Part shown: piece by piece, positions 8,418 to 16,127 of the stretch
Layout of the letters: every line of letters begins with the position of its first letter
How positions within the stretch are numbered: the stretch's first letter is position 1
NCBI GenBank assembly: GCA_947471985.1
Contig: CANIZL010000033.1
Span: forward strand, 1 to 58,306
Direction: 5' to 3'
Length of the DNA: 58,306 nucleotides
Source of the DNA: Verrucomicrobiota bacterium
GTDB taxonomy: Bacteria > Verrucomicrobiota > Verrucomicrobiia > Limisphaerales > UBA9464
Translations under genes and position numbers: made by a program
The notes under the pieces: model-generated
What the model saw: the letters and a program-made list of their open reading frames with translations, nothing else
The model's database searches: none
What the model was told of the DNA's origin: nothing

Positions 8418-10367
8418 TCAACGCGGTTGGATGGCGCCGACGTAGCGGCCCAGCCAGTAGCCCAAAAGGAATTCGTCACCGGGAAAATCGGTGGTGTCGT
8501 CGCCCTGATCCAGGATGAAGGGCTGGGTATTGATGCGGGCGATGAGGCGTTCGCCGGGGGGAAGCAGTTCCTTCAATTCGCGCCCCATAAAGCTGGGCGG
8601 CAGCCGGGTGATGTCCTGTCGATGCGAGTTGGTGACCCGCCAGGCGATGGTGTCGAGCGGCGTACCTCGCAGGGTCCACACGGAGCCGGCGGCATCGAAG
8701 GCAGTGACCCCGCAGGCGGCGGCGAGAAAGTTCCAGATGGGATAACGTTCCGGCGCTTCGATGGCCAGGTGCTCCTTAACGACGCCGAGGTATTGCCCAC
8801 GCAGGGTGTCGGTAAAGGCAAAACGAACCAGCGGCCAGTAGGCGAAGAAAGCGAGTTCGTCGTCACTGTGATTCCATTCGTCGCCCATGTTGTTGCCCTG
8901 ATGCACGTAGCCCGCGGTGGGGCCGACCAGCGACAGGGAGCTGAGCACGTTGGTCAGATAACCGTGGCGGTTGAACAGTTCGTAGGCCTTGTCCCGATAC
9001 CGCGGATTGCCGGTCATGGCGAAGGCGAGCTGCAGGCTGCCGGTCAATTCGATGCTATTCAGCTGGCGATCGTGAATGGTCGGGGGAAACCAATTCACGT
9101 AGGCGGGATTCCAGCGACCCCAGAGGGTCGGTTGGCCGTCCACGTCCACCAGGTAGAGATCGTGCGACAGGAGGTGATCGACGATGCGGACGTAATTGGT
9201 GGCCACGCGGGCGCGTTCGGCTGCGGTGGTGGCGACGAGTTCCCACATCACCGCGTGGGCGAAAGTCTGGGAGCAAATCTCGTCGCTGCTGGTATGGCCC
9301 TTCCATTCCCATCCGGCTTGCGGTGCGTCGCGCCAGCGGTCGGGATCGGAGAATTTGAAACCCCGCCGTTCGAATGTGCGGGCCGGGAAGCCGGTGTTCG
9401 TGTGGATGCTTTGCAAACGTTCCAAGGCGGCGAAGGATTCCCAGGCCTGACGGCGGATTTCGTCCTCGTGGGTGACCGCATAACGGGCCCCCAGGGCTCC
9501 GAGGTAGTAGCTCGTCCAGCCGCCATCGTTGTCGGTGTCGATCATTTCACTGGAGGTGAGATCGCCGGGAACGGTCAGACGGCGTTCGGCAGTGAGCCCG
9601 TAGCGGAGATTCCGCGAGCGAATTTTGCGGTGAAACCAATCGGCCTTCGCGGCGAGGGTGGTTTCGCGAAACTCAATTTTGTTCAAGCCGGTCCGGGTCA
9701 GCACCCAGAGGTGTCCATCGTGATCGACCGCCAGATCCAGCACGTGATCGTCACGGAGCCAGCGGTGTCCGGCATAGTAGCGGAAGCGGGGCGGTTCGAT
9801 GCCGGGAGCGGCGGGGGTGGCGTAGCGGGACTGAGTGCCGTCGCGGGTAAAGAACGCACCGCGCGTGGTCCCGAACCAGACCCCGCCGGGTACGTCGGCG
9901 CGGGCGGTGAGTTCGGACCACGGCATGCCGGGTGCAGCGGTCAACGTGGGTGAAGGCCGCAGCCACGACGGATTTTGCTCGGGCTCGGGCAAATCGCCTG
10001 CGCCGTTCGACACCCAGCCGTTGGTCAGTTGGTAGGCGAGATCCCCGGTGGGCCTCAGCGCAATGTCGCGCACGGCCTGGCCGGTCAGCGGGCGATGGCT
10101 TCGGTCGAGCGCGAGGGTGTCGTCGAACACCCGGGCGACGCCCTGCACGGTGAGCACGTAGACGACGTTTTCCTTGTCGATGCAGAGCTTTCGATAACTG
10201 CCGTTGGTGAGGGGGGAGGCGGAGGCGATGCGGACGGCCACGTCCTGCCAGAAGGGGGTATCGGGGAGCGGCACCACGGTCGGCGGGGCGGCCGCGGTCG
10301 CGGCGAAAAGTCCGAGGACGAGGCTGGCGAATGCGGCGACGGCGGCGGCAAACTTCATGGCCGACAA
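8418..10367 (-). CDS. Secreted protein with propeller repeats and helical-barrel domain
   Basis: A 649-residue protein with a signal peptide (FAAAVAAFASLVLGLFAATAAA). Residues about 40-260 contain short beta-propeller strands of the two-component-regulator-propeller kind (GGVWFGTTRGAFF; DHDGHLWVLTRTGLNKI). The rest (about 270-640) is mostly helical, with His/Trp-rich conserved-looking stretches (DTDNDGGWTSYYLGALGARYA; MGDEWNHSDDELAFFAYW) that suggest an alpha/alpha toroid as in glycoside-processing enzymes. No specific family can be assigned. It is presumably periplasmic or extracellular. Its start is 118 bases from the divergent MFS gene, so the two may share a promoter region. Confidence 0.65.
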   Translation of the reverse strand: MSAMKFAAAVAAFASLVLGLFAATAAAPPTVVPLPDTPFWQDVAVRIASASPLTNGSYRKLCIDKENVVYVLTVQGVARVFDDTLALDRSHRPLTGQAVRDIALRPTGDLAYQLTNGWVSNGAGDLPEPEQNPSWLRPSPTLTAAPGMPWSELTARADVPGGVWFGTTRGAFFTRDGTQSRYATPAAPGIEPPRFRYYAGHRWLRDDHVLDLAVDHDGHLWVLTRTGLNKIEFRETTLAAKADWFHRKIRSRNLRYGLTAERRLTVPGDLTSSEMIDTDNDGGWTSYYLGALGARYAVTHEDEIRRQAWESFAALERLQSIHTNTGFPARTFERRGFKFSDPDRWRDAPQAGWEWKGHTSSDEICSQTFAHAVMWELVATTAAERARVATNYVRIVDHLLSHDLYLVDVDGQPTLWGRWNPAYVNWFPPTIHDRQLNSIELTGSLQLAFAMTGNPRYRDKAYELFNRHGYLTNVLSSLSLVGPTAGYVHQGNNMGDEWNHSDDELAFFAYWPLVRFAFTDTLRGQYLGVVKEHLAIEAPERYPIWNFLAAACGVTAFDAAGSVWTLRGTPLDTIAWRVTNSHRQDITRLPPSFMGRELKELLPPGERLIARINTQPFILDQGDDTTDFPGDEFLLGYWLGRYVGAIQPR

Positions 10368-10485
10368 CTAGGCCCGGGAATTCGAACGGAAATAGGAAAC
10401 GAACGGACGATCATGTTTTTCGTGACCCGGCCGCCGCGGCGAGACAGTTGTGGACTTGCGGGGGAGGTCGCCGTAGGGGAAGCGG

Positions 10486-11757
10486 GTGAAGACGGCGGAA
10501 ACACCCGACCCTCGAACCCCTGCCGAGATCGCCGCGCCGCCCAATGATCCCTACGCGGTGCTGCGTAATCGGGATTTTGTGTGGTACCTATCCGGCCGGC
10601 TGTTGGCGACGACCGGGCAGGGGATGTTTGTGATGGCGCTCGGTTGGGAATTGTACGAGCGCACGAATTCGGCCTTTGTGCTGGGGATGGTGGGACTGAC
10701 ACAGGTGGTGCCGATGGTCTTCTTCACGCTCCCGGCGGGCCATCTGGCGGACAACTGCAATCGCCAACGCATTATCATTATCTCCACCCTGGTGGTCGCG
10801 GTGGCGAATCTCGCCCTGGCGGCGATCTCCTCGGCCCAGGCCGCGGTTCATTACGTCTATCTCTGTCTGCTGGTCACCGGTTCGGCGCGGACCTTTCTCT
10901 GGGCGGCCACGGCGTCGTTCCTGCCGATGCTGGTGGCTCGTCGGGATTTTCCCCGGGCCGTCACGTGGAACAGCACGGTTTACCAGTTTTCCTCCATCGC
11001 CGGTCCGGCGTTAGCGGGGATTTTGCTGCACGCCCTGCATCGCGCGGCCTGGATTTATGGCCTCAACGCGCTGGCTTCGGTGGCCTTTTGCGGGTTCATC
11101 AGCCGGGTGCGCCACGCGCATGTCGTCCCCCAACGCGAGAAGATGTCGGTGGCGGCCCTGCTGACCGGCTTCGGTTTCGTTTTCCAGAATCGCATCATTT
11201 TGGGAATCATCACCCTCGATCTCTTTGCCGTATTGCTGGGGGGTGCCACGGCGATTCTGCCGGTGTACGCCAAGGATATACTCCGGGTGGGGCCGCAGGC
11301 GTTGGGCTGGCTGCAGGCGGCCTTGCCGGCGGGATCCATCCTGTGCGGTTTCCTACTGGCCCATCGACCGCCGCTGCAACGGGCGGGCCGGGCCCTGATG
11401 TGGGCGGTGGCGATCTATGGGGTGGCGACGATTGGGTTCGGGCTGTCGCGATGGTACTGGTTGTCGCTGTTGATGCTGGTGACGGCGGGCGCGGCGGACA
11501 ATGTGAGTGTGGTGGTGCGGCACACGCTCGTGCAGATGCTGACTCCGGACGACAAACGCGGCCGGGTTTCCGCGGTCAACAACCTGTTCATCGGCACGTC
11601 GAACGAGTTGGGGGAATTTGAATCGGGGATGATGGCCCACTGGTTCGGCCCGGTCTTTGCTGCCGTTTCCGGGGGAGTGGGCGCCCTTTTGGTGGTTCTT
11701 GGTGTGGCGTGGATCTGGCCGGAGATCCGCAAGTACGGGCGGCTGGACGCCCATTGA
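10486..11757 (+). CDS. MFS transporter, EntS-like exporter group
   Basis: A 423-residue integral membrane protein starting at GTG, with a purine-rich GGGGA eight bases upstream. After a polar N-terminus (YAVLRNRDFVWYLSGRLLATTGQGMF, typical of the MFS_3/EntS type) there are about 12 hydrophobic helices. The loop between helices 2 and 3 has the MFS signature-like GHLADNCNRQRIIIIS. The family exports small molecules such as siderophores or drugs by proton antiport; the substrate cannot be read from sequence. The C-terminus overlaps no gene. A strong hairpin follows 25 bases after the stop. Confidence 0.85.
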   Translation: MKTAETPDPRTPAEIAAPPNDPYAVLRNRDFVWYLSGRLLATTGQGMFVMALGWELYERTNSAFVLGMVGLTQVVPMVFFTLPAGHLADNCNRQRIIIISTLVVAVANLALAAISSAQAAVHYVYLCLLVTGSARTFLWAATASFLPMLVARRDFPRAVTWNSTVYQFSSIAGPALAGILLHALHRAAWIYGLNALASVAFCGFISRVRHAHVVPQREKMSVAALLTGFGFVFQNRIILGIITLDLFAVLLGGATAILPVYAKDILRVGPQALGWLQAALPAGSILCGFLLAHRPPLQRAGRALMWAVAIYGVATIGFGLSRWYWLSLLMLVTAGAADNVSVVVRHTLVQMLTPDDKRGRVSAVNNLFIGTSNELGEFESGMMAHWFGPVFAAVSGGVGALLVVLGVAWIWPEIRKYGRLDAH

Positions 11758-11781
11758 AGCGACCCTGCAAAGGGAAAAACA

Positions 11782-11815
11782 AAAGGCCGGCGACGCCTGG
11801 GCGTCGCCGGCCTTT
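11782..11815 (-). terminator. Rho-independent terminator between convergent genes
   Basis: AAAGGCCGGCGACGC (11782-11796) and GCGTCGCCGGCCTTT (11801-11815) form a perfect 15-bp stem with the loop CTGG. Read on the minus strand it ends in CCTTTTGTTTTT, a clear U-tract, so it terminates the minus-strand gene ending at 11845. It probably also stops plus-strand readthrough from the MFS gene. Confidence 0.85.
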
Positions 11816-11844
11816 GGGGCCGCTTGATCGTGATCGGGGCGGAC

Positions 11845-13548
11845 TTAGCGGGCGCTGGCCGGGGTGGCGGGGCTCAGGGCAGCGGCCAGACCGGAGTCTT
11901 CCATTTTCTGGCGGAACCACTCACCAAACAGACCGCCCTGGCGACGCTGGCGGATTTCATCGGTGAACGCATTGAGCCCGGCCTTGACGGTTTCGTCGGC
12001 GACCGGCTTGCGTTCCTTGAGGAACACCACGGTGGGGTTGCCCTGATTGAGCATTTGAATGTCGCCGGGTTTGCTCGCGCCCAAGGCATTCTTGAGTTCG
12101 GCCAAATTGACGCTGGCGGGCAGGCCCTCGACCTGGCTCATGGCGGCGGAGAAGCCGGGGAGATCCACGGCGGTGACGTTTTGGGCCTTGGCGATGTCGG
12201 CGAAGGATTTGCCGGCGGCCACGCTGTTGGTCGCCTGGGTGAGGAAACTCCGGGCGGCGAGGCGGGCGGCGTTCAGGCTTTCCTGGCGTTGGAAGTCACC
12301 CTCGACGCGGGCCTTGATGGTGGCCAGCGGCTGAATGCTGGCGGGGATACGTTCGCGGAAAACGGCGATATAGACGGCATCCCGGCCGGCCATGGGCACC
12401 GTGAAGGGCGCCTGGGGGCTGACCCGGCTGAGGGATTCCTGCGCGCTGCGGACATCGCTGAACGGCGCCTGATAGGCGACGAGGGCGGTGGCGCTGGCGG
12501 GCGTGGAGCCCAGACTGAATCCCGTCGCGGTGGCGGCGTTCGTGGCATACGACATGAAGCTCTCGGCGTTGATCTTGTTCTTGCCGAGACCATTGTAGAA
12601 ATCCGCCGCCTGCTTGTACGCCCGTTGCAGCGCGCTGTTCAGAACGTAGTCGCCGCGGAGCTTGGCGATGGCCGCTTCCCGGCTGAGGGGCTTGCCTTCG
12701 GCGTCACTGAACGCCGCGGCATTTTGGTTGGTTTGCCGGACGTACGCTTCTTGCAGCGAATTGGTGAGGTTGGGCATCTTGACCAGTTCCGCCTCGGCGG
12801 CCGCCAGATGATTGGACGCATCGAAGCGGGCGTAGCTCAAGCCCAGGCGCTCCTCGGAGTAGTAGCGGGCCAGGTTGTTGGAGTAGTACTGGCCGACGGT
12901 CGCCGGCGTGAGCTGGACGGACGCGAGGAAATTGCTGGGATTGAAAACCACGGCGGTGGCGACCAGGGATTCGTTTTCCCGACGGAATTCGGCGGCCGCC
13001 TCCCGCGGACTCACCAGGGCCGCCGGCACGGAGACCAATTCCCGCAGGTGGCCCAAGCCGACCTGACTGCGGAGCAGTGTAACGAAATCCGCCTCGGTGA
13101 AGCTGGTTTTATCCAGGCTCAAAAGGAACTGGTTGTAGCCTTCCCGGATTTCCGCGGGTGTCGAGGCCTTGGAGGGATTCTTGAATTCCTCCTGCAGCGC
13201 CAAGCCCAGAGCCTCGGGGCCGGCGATGATGCCGTTGGCCTGAAGTTCGTGATGGAGCAGCACCTGCTGGTAGACCTCGTTGCGCTGCTGCTCGTCCGAT
13301 CGCGGACGGCGGCTTTGGCTGTTGCGGTCCTGCAGGAAGTGGTTGAACTCGACCTGGCGGGAGGATGCCTGCAGGGCTGAGGGTTTGATCTCGTTGCCGT
13401 AAAGGCGACTGCCTTCGCCGCGGTTGCGGCCCAGCAGGGACTCCATGGACGCGTTGTTCGCGCCATAGAACCAGACGAAGGAAACGATCACCGCCACGAC
13501 GATGATCCACCAAAGACTCTGCGAATGTCTACGAATCGTACCGATCAT
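11845..13548 (-). CDS. Membrane-anchored SurA/PpiD-like periplasmic folding factor
   Basis: A 567-residue protein with one N-terminal membrane helix (LWWIIVVAVIVSFVWFYGA, residues 12-30) and a large, mostly helical periplasmic part. The order (short cytoplasmic RR-rich start, single anchor, helical SurA_N-like region with YQQVLLHHELQANGI and FKNPSKASTPAEIREGYN) is that of PpiD-type chaperones. PpiD assists folding of newly exported outer-membrane proteins at the Sec translocon. I do not see the GxGxFG-type core of an active parvulin domain in the region about 300-420, so isomerase activity is doubtful. A GGGGGT sequence sits upstream of the ATG. It is transcribed alone and ends at a strong terminator. 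Confidence 0.75.
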   Translation of the reverse strand: MIGTIRRHSQSLWWIIVVAVIVSFVWFYGANNASMESLLGRNRGEGSRLYGNEIKPSALQASSRQVEFNHFLQDRNSQSRRPRSDEQQRNEVYQQVLLHHELQANGIIAGPEALGLALQEEFKNPSKASTPAEIREGYNQFLLSLDKTSFTEADFVTLLRSQVGLGHLRELVSVPAALVSPREAAAEFRRENESLVATAVVFNPSNFLASVQLTPATVGQYYSNNLARYYSEERLGLSYARFDASNHLAAAEAELVKMPNLTNSLQEAYVRQTNQNAAAFSDAEGKPLSREAAIAKLRGDYVLNSALQRAYKQAADFYNGLGKNKINAESFMSYATNAATATGFSLGSTPASATALVAYQAPFSDVRSAQESLSRVSPQAPFTVPMAGRDAVYIAVFRERIPASIQPLATIKARVEGDFQRQESLNAARLAARSFLTQATNSVAAGKSFADIAKAQNVTAVDLPGFSAAMSQVEGLPASVNLAELKNALGASKPGDIQMLNQGNPTVVFLKERKPVADETVKAGLNAFTDEIRQRRQGGLFGEWFRQKMEDSGLAAALSPATPASAR

Positions 13549-13752
13549 AATGCTTACCCCCGGGACGCATTAGGCGTTTAATCCGGAGCCGAGGACGTTA
13601 GGCGTCCCTCTGGCTCACGGTCAACGAGGGAAAGTGGCTTCGGAAAGCCGTTGCCGAAGGGGGCGATTTCAGGTTCCATGGGGTTGGTTCCCCTTTCGAT
13701 ACCCCCCGCCGAACTCCCGGCGGACCCGGAAGCGGACCGCGAAAGGCTCCTT

Positions 13753-14475
13753 ATGTCCACGTCGCTGCCGGAAAATGCCTCAGAAACCGCGGAATCCAGT
13801 GAAAATGGATTCAAACTCCTCGGACACGACGACGCGCTGTACGGTCCGGTCGGGATTTCGCAATTGATTGAATGGGCGCGGGACGAGCGAATTTTGCCCG
13901 ACTCCTGGCTGTTGTGTGTGGCGAGCCGGAAATGGATCACCGCGGCGGAATCGCCGGAACTGCGGCCGCATCTCCCCGCGCTCCGGGCGGCCATCGTCGC
14001 CTTGCCCCCGGAGCTGCAACCGGACGTCCTGCGCCGGGTCCGGGTGTTCATGGAACTGACGACCGAGCAATTAATACGCGTCGCCGCCTATGTGGACGTG
14101 CAGCATTTTCCCGCGGGAACCACCCTTATGCGGGCCGGGGGACCGGGCGATTCGGTGCTTTTTCTGCTCAGCGGACGGGTCCGCCTGAAAATCCTGGTCA
14201 AGGGGCGTGAGCTCACCATCAGTCAGATTGAAGCCGGCGGGGTGTTTGGACAGATCACGCTTTTCGATAACGGACCGCGGGTGACCGATGCGGTGTCGGA
14301 ATCCGACATTACCTGTGCGCGGATGACCACCTTCAATTTTCGTCGACTGTGCCGGAGTGCGCCCGACCTGGCGGTCCCGATCATCCTCGGCTTGGGCAAG
14401 ACGCTCGCGAGCCGGATCCGCACGGACGACAAGCATCTGTGCGAATTGGCGGCGATGCAGGCGGCGATGGGCTGA
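13753..14475 (+). CDS. GYF-like domain plus cyclic-nucleotide-binding domain protein
   Basis: The ATG at 13753 has a GAAAGG six bases upstream and gives 240 residues; an in-frame ATG at 13651 is less likely. Residues about 20-75 (FKLLGHDDALYGPVGISQLIEWARDERI... DSWL...RKWITA) match the GYF_2-type domain common in PVC and delta-proteobacterial proteins. Residues about 105-225 form a cyclic-nucleotide-binding/CRP-like beta-roll (FPAGTTLMRAGGPGDSVLFLLSGRVRL; GGVFGQITLFDNGPRVTDAVSES). There is no C-terminal helix-turn-helix, so this is not a CRP transcription factor; a sensor or adaptor role is likely. The stop is 13 bases from the end of the convergent sigma-54 regulator. Confidence 0.75.
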   Translation: MSTSLPENASETAESSENGFKLLGHDDALYGPVGISQLIEWARDERILPDSWLLCVASRKWITAAESPELRPHLPALRAAIVALPPELQPDVLRRVRVFMELTTEQLIRVAAYVDVQHFPAGTTLMRAGGPGDSVLFLLSGRVRLKILVKGRELTISQIEAGGVFGQITLFDNGPRVTDAVSESDITCARMTTFNFRRLCRSAPDLAVPIILGLGKTLASRIRTDDKHLCELAAMQAAMG

Positions 14476-14488
14476 GAACCGTGCGGGG

Positions 14489-15997
14489 TTAACCCACGTT
14501 CAGTTCCTGCTTGATGCCGAATTTTTCGACGCGTTTGCGCAGGGTGGCCCGGGTGATGCCCAGTAATTTCGCGGCCTGCACCTGATTGCCCCGGGTTTCC
14601 TTGAGGGCTTCGATGATCAATTCCCGTTCCACGGCGGGCAGGACCTTGAGTTTCGGATCCAGCCGGGCGTAGCGGAACATGGTGCGGGCGAGTTCCGCCC
14701 AATTCGGGCTGACGCCGCGGGTGCCGGCCGCGGGCGGCGCAATTTCGGGTCCGGCGGACGCGGGGTTCGTCACCGCGGCGGATGGTGGGGTCGGAGCCAC
14801 CGCGCCGGGTCCGGTGGTGGCGGCGGCGACGGCTTGCGTGAGGTCAGCGGGCAGATCGGCCAGCAGGATCGCCGGACCCTTGGCCACGACCGTGGCGCGG
14901 CGGACGCAGTTTTCGAGTTCCCGCACATTCCCGGGCCACTGATAGGATTCGAGGGCGGCGAGGGCGGACGTGGCCAGACTGCGGGGCTTGGCGCCCGGGC
15001 CGGCGAGTTTGCGGAGGAAATAATCCACCAGAAGGCGGATGTCCTCGGGGCGTTCGCGCAGGGCCGGCAGCGGAATGCGCACCACGTTCAGCCGGTAGAA
15101 CAAATCCTCCCGGAACTGTTTCTGCGCCACCGCCTGTTCCAACGGCTTGTTGGTCGCTGCAATGATGCGCACGTCGACCGTGACCGTTTGATTGCCACCC
15201 ACCCGTTCAAAGGTCCCATTCTGCAGGACACGCAGGATCTTGGTCTGGGTGGCCAGGGGCATGTCCCCGATTTCATCCAGAAAAACGGTCCCGCCATTTC
15301 CCTGTTCGAACCGGCCGATACGTTGCGCGGTGGCGCCGGTGAAGGCGCCCCGTTCGTGGCCGAAAAGTTCGGATTCCAGCAGGTTTTCCGGAATCGCGGC
15401 GCAATTCAGGGCGACAAAGGGCTGTTGCGACCGCCGGCTGTTCTGGTAGATCGCCCGCGCCACCAATTCCTTGCCGGTGCCGCTTTCCCCGGTGATCAGG
15501 ACGGTGGCGTCGGACGGCGCCACTTGCCCCACCAGTTTGAAGACCTGCTGCATGGGTTCGCTCCGGCCCACCACGCCCAGATCATAGTCACCCTGCTCCA
15601 ACAAGGGTTGCAGCGTGACCGTCTGCTTCATGTCGCGGGAGGCCCGCAGGGCGTTGGCGACAAGTTGCTGCAGCTTGGGGACGTCGAAGGGCTTCAGCAC
15701 ATAATCGTAGGCGCCCAGTTTCATCGCCTCGATCGCCATTTGCGTCGTGCCGTACGCCGTCATGAGGATCACCGGGAGGCGGGCATCGGTCTGGCGCAGG
15801 CGCCGCAGGGTCTCCAACCCGTTGAGCCCGGCCATCCGGATGTCCGAGATCACCAGATCCGGTTTGACCTGCGCCAGCAATTTCAGGCCTTCCTCGCCGC
15901 TCGACGCCGTGTGCAGCTCCAGTTCCGGGGACGAAAAAATCCGGCGAAAGCTATACTGCACATCCACTTCGTCATCGATCAACAGGAGTTTGTCCAT
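14489..15997 (-). CDS. Sigma-54-dependent response regulator, NtrC family
   Basis: A 502-residue protein with three domains. The receiver domain (residues 1-120) has acidic pocket D8-D9, phospho-acceptor D52 and K102. The AAA+ domain (about 140-375) has Walker A GESGTGKE (170-177), the sigma-54-contacting loop GAFTGA (217-222) and Walker B GGTVFLDEIGD. A Fis-type helix-turn-helix lies at the C-terminus (GNQVQAAKLLGITRATLRKRVEKFG). A Pro/Ala-rich linker of about 60 residues separates AAA+ and DNA-binding parts. It activates sigma-54 promoters after phosphorylation; no partner kinase is in the window. It is divergent from the RNA helicase gene across about 130 bases. Confidence 0.92.
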   Translation of the reverse strand: MDKLLLIDDEVDVQYSFRRIFSSPELELHTASSGEEGLKLLAQVKPDLVISDIRMAGLNGLETLRRLRQTDARLPVILMTAYGTTQMAIEAMKLGAYDYVLKPFDVPKLQQLVANALRASRDMKQTVTLQPLLEQGDYDLGVVGRSEPMQQVFKLVGQVAPSDATVLITGESGTGKELVARAIYQNSRRSQQPFVALNCAAIPENLLESELFGHERGAFTGATAQRIGRFEQGNGGTVFLDEIGDMPLATQTKILRVLQNGTFERVGGNQTVTVDVRIIAATNKPLEQAVAQKQFREDLFYRLNVVRIPLPALRERPEDIRLLVDYFLRKLAGPGAKPRSLATSALAALESYQWPGNVRELENCVRRATVVAKGPAILLADLPADLTQAVAAATTGPGAVAPTPPSAAVTNPASAGPEIAPPAAGTRGVSPNWAELARTMFRYARLDPKLKVLPAVERELIIEALKETRGNQVQAAKLLGITRATLRKRVEKFGIKQELNVG

Positions 15998-16127
15998 GTC
16001 TCCGGCACCCTAGCGTGGATGCTGTCAGATACCAAGCGGATGCCTCCGCTGCGGCCCGGGAAGGGGCGGATGGCGGAAGGTCGCGAATTGATTCGCTGCC
16101 GCCCCCCTCACGGGCCTAGGTTCTAAC

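Noticed and set aside
11845-13548. Active parvulin isomerase call for the PpiD-like protein
   Set aside because: The expected parvulin core motifs are not visible, so only the chaperone-like architecture is claimed.
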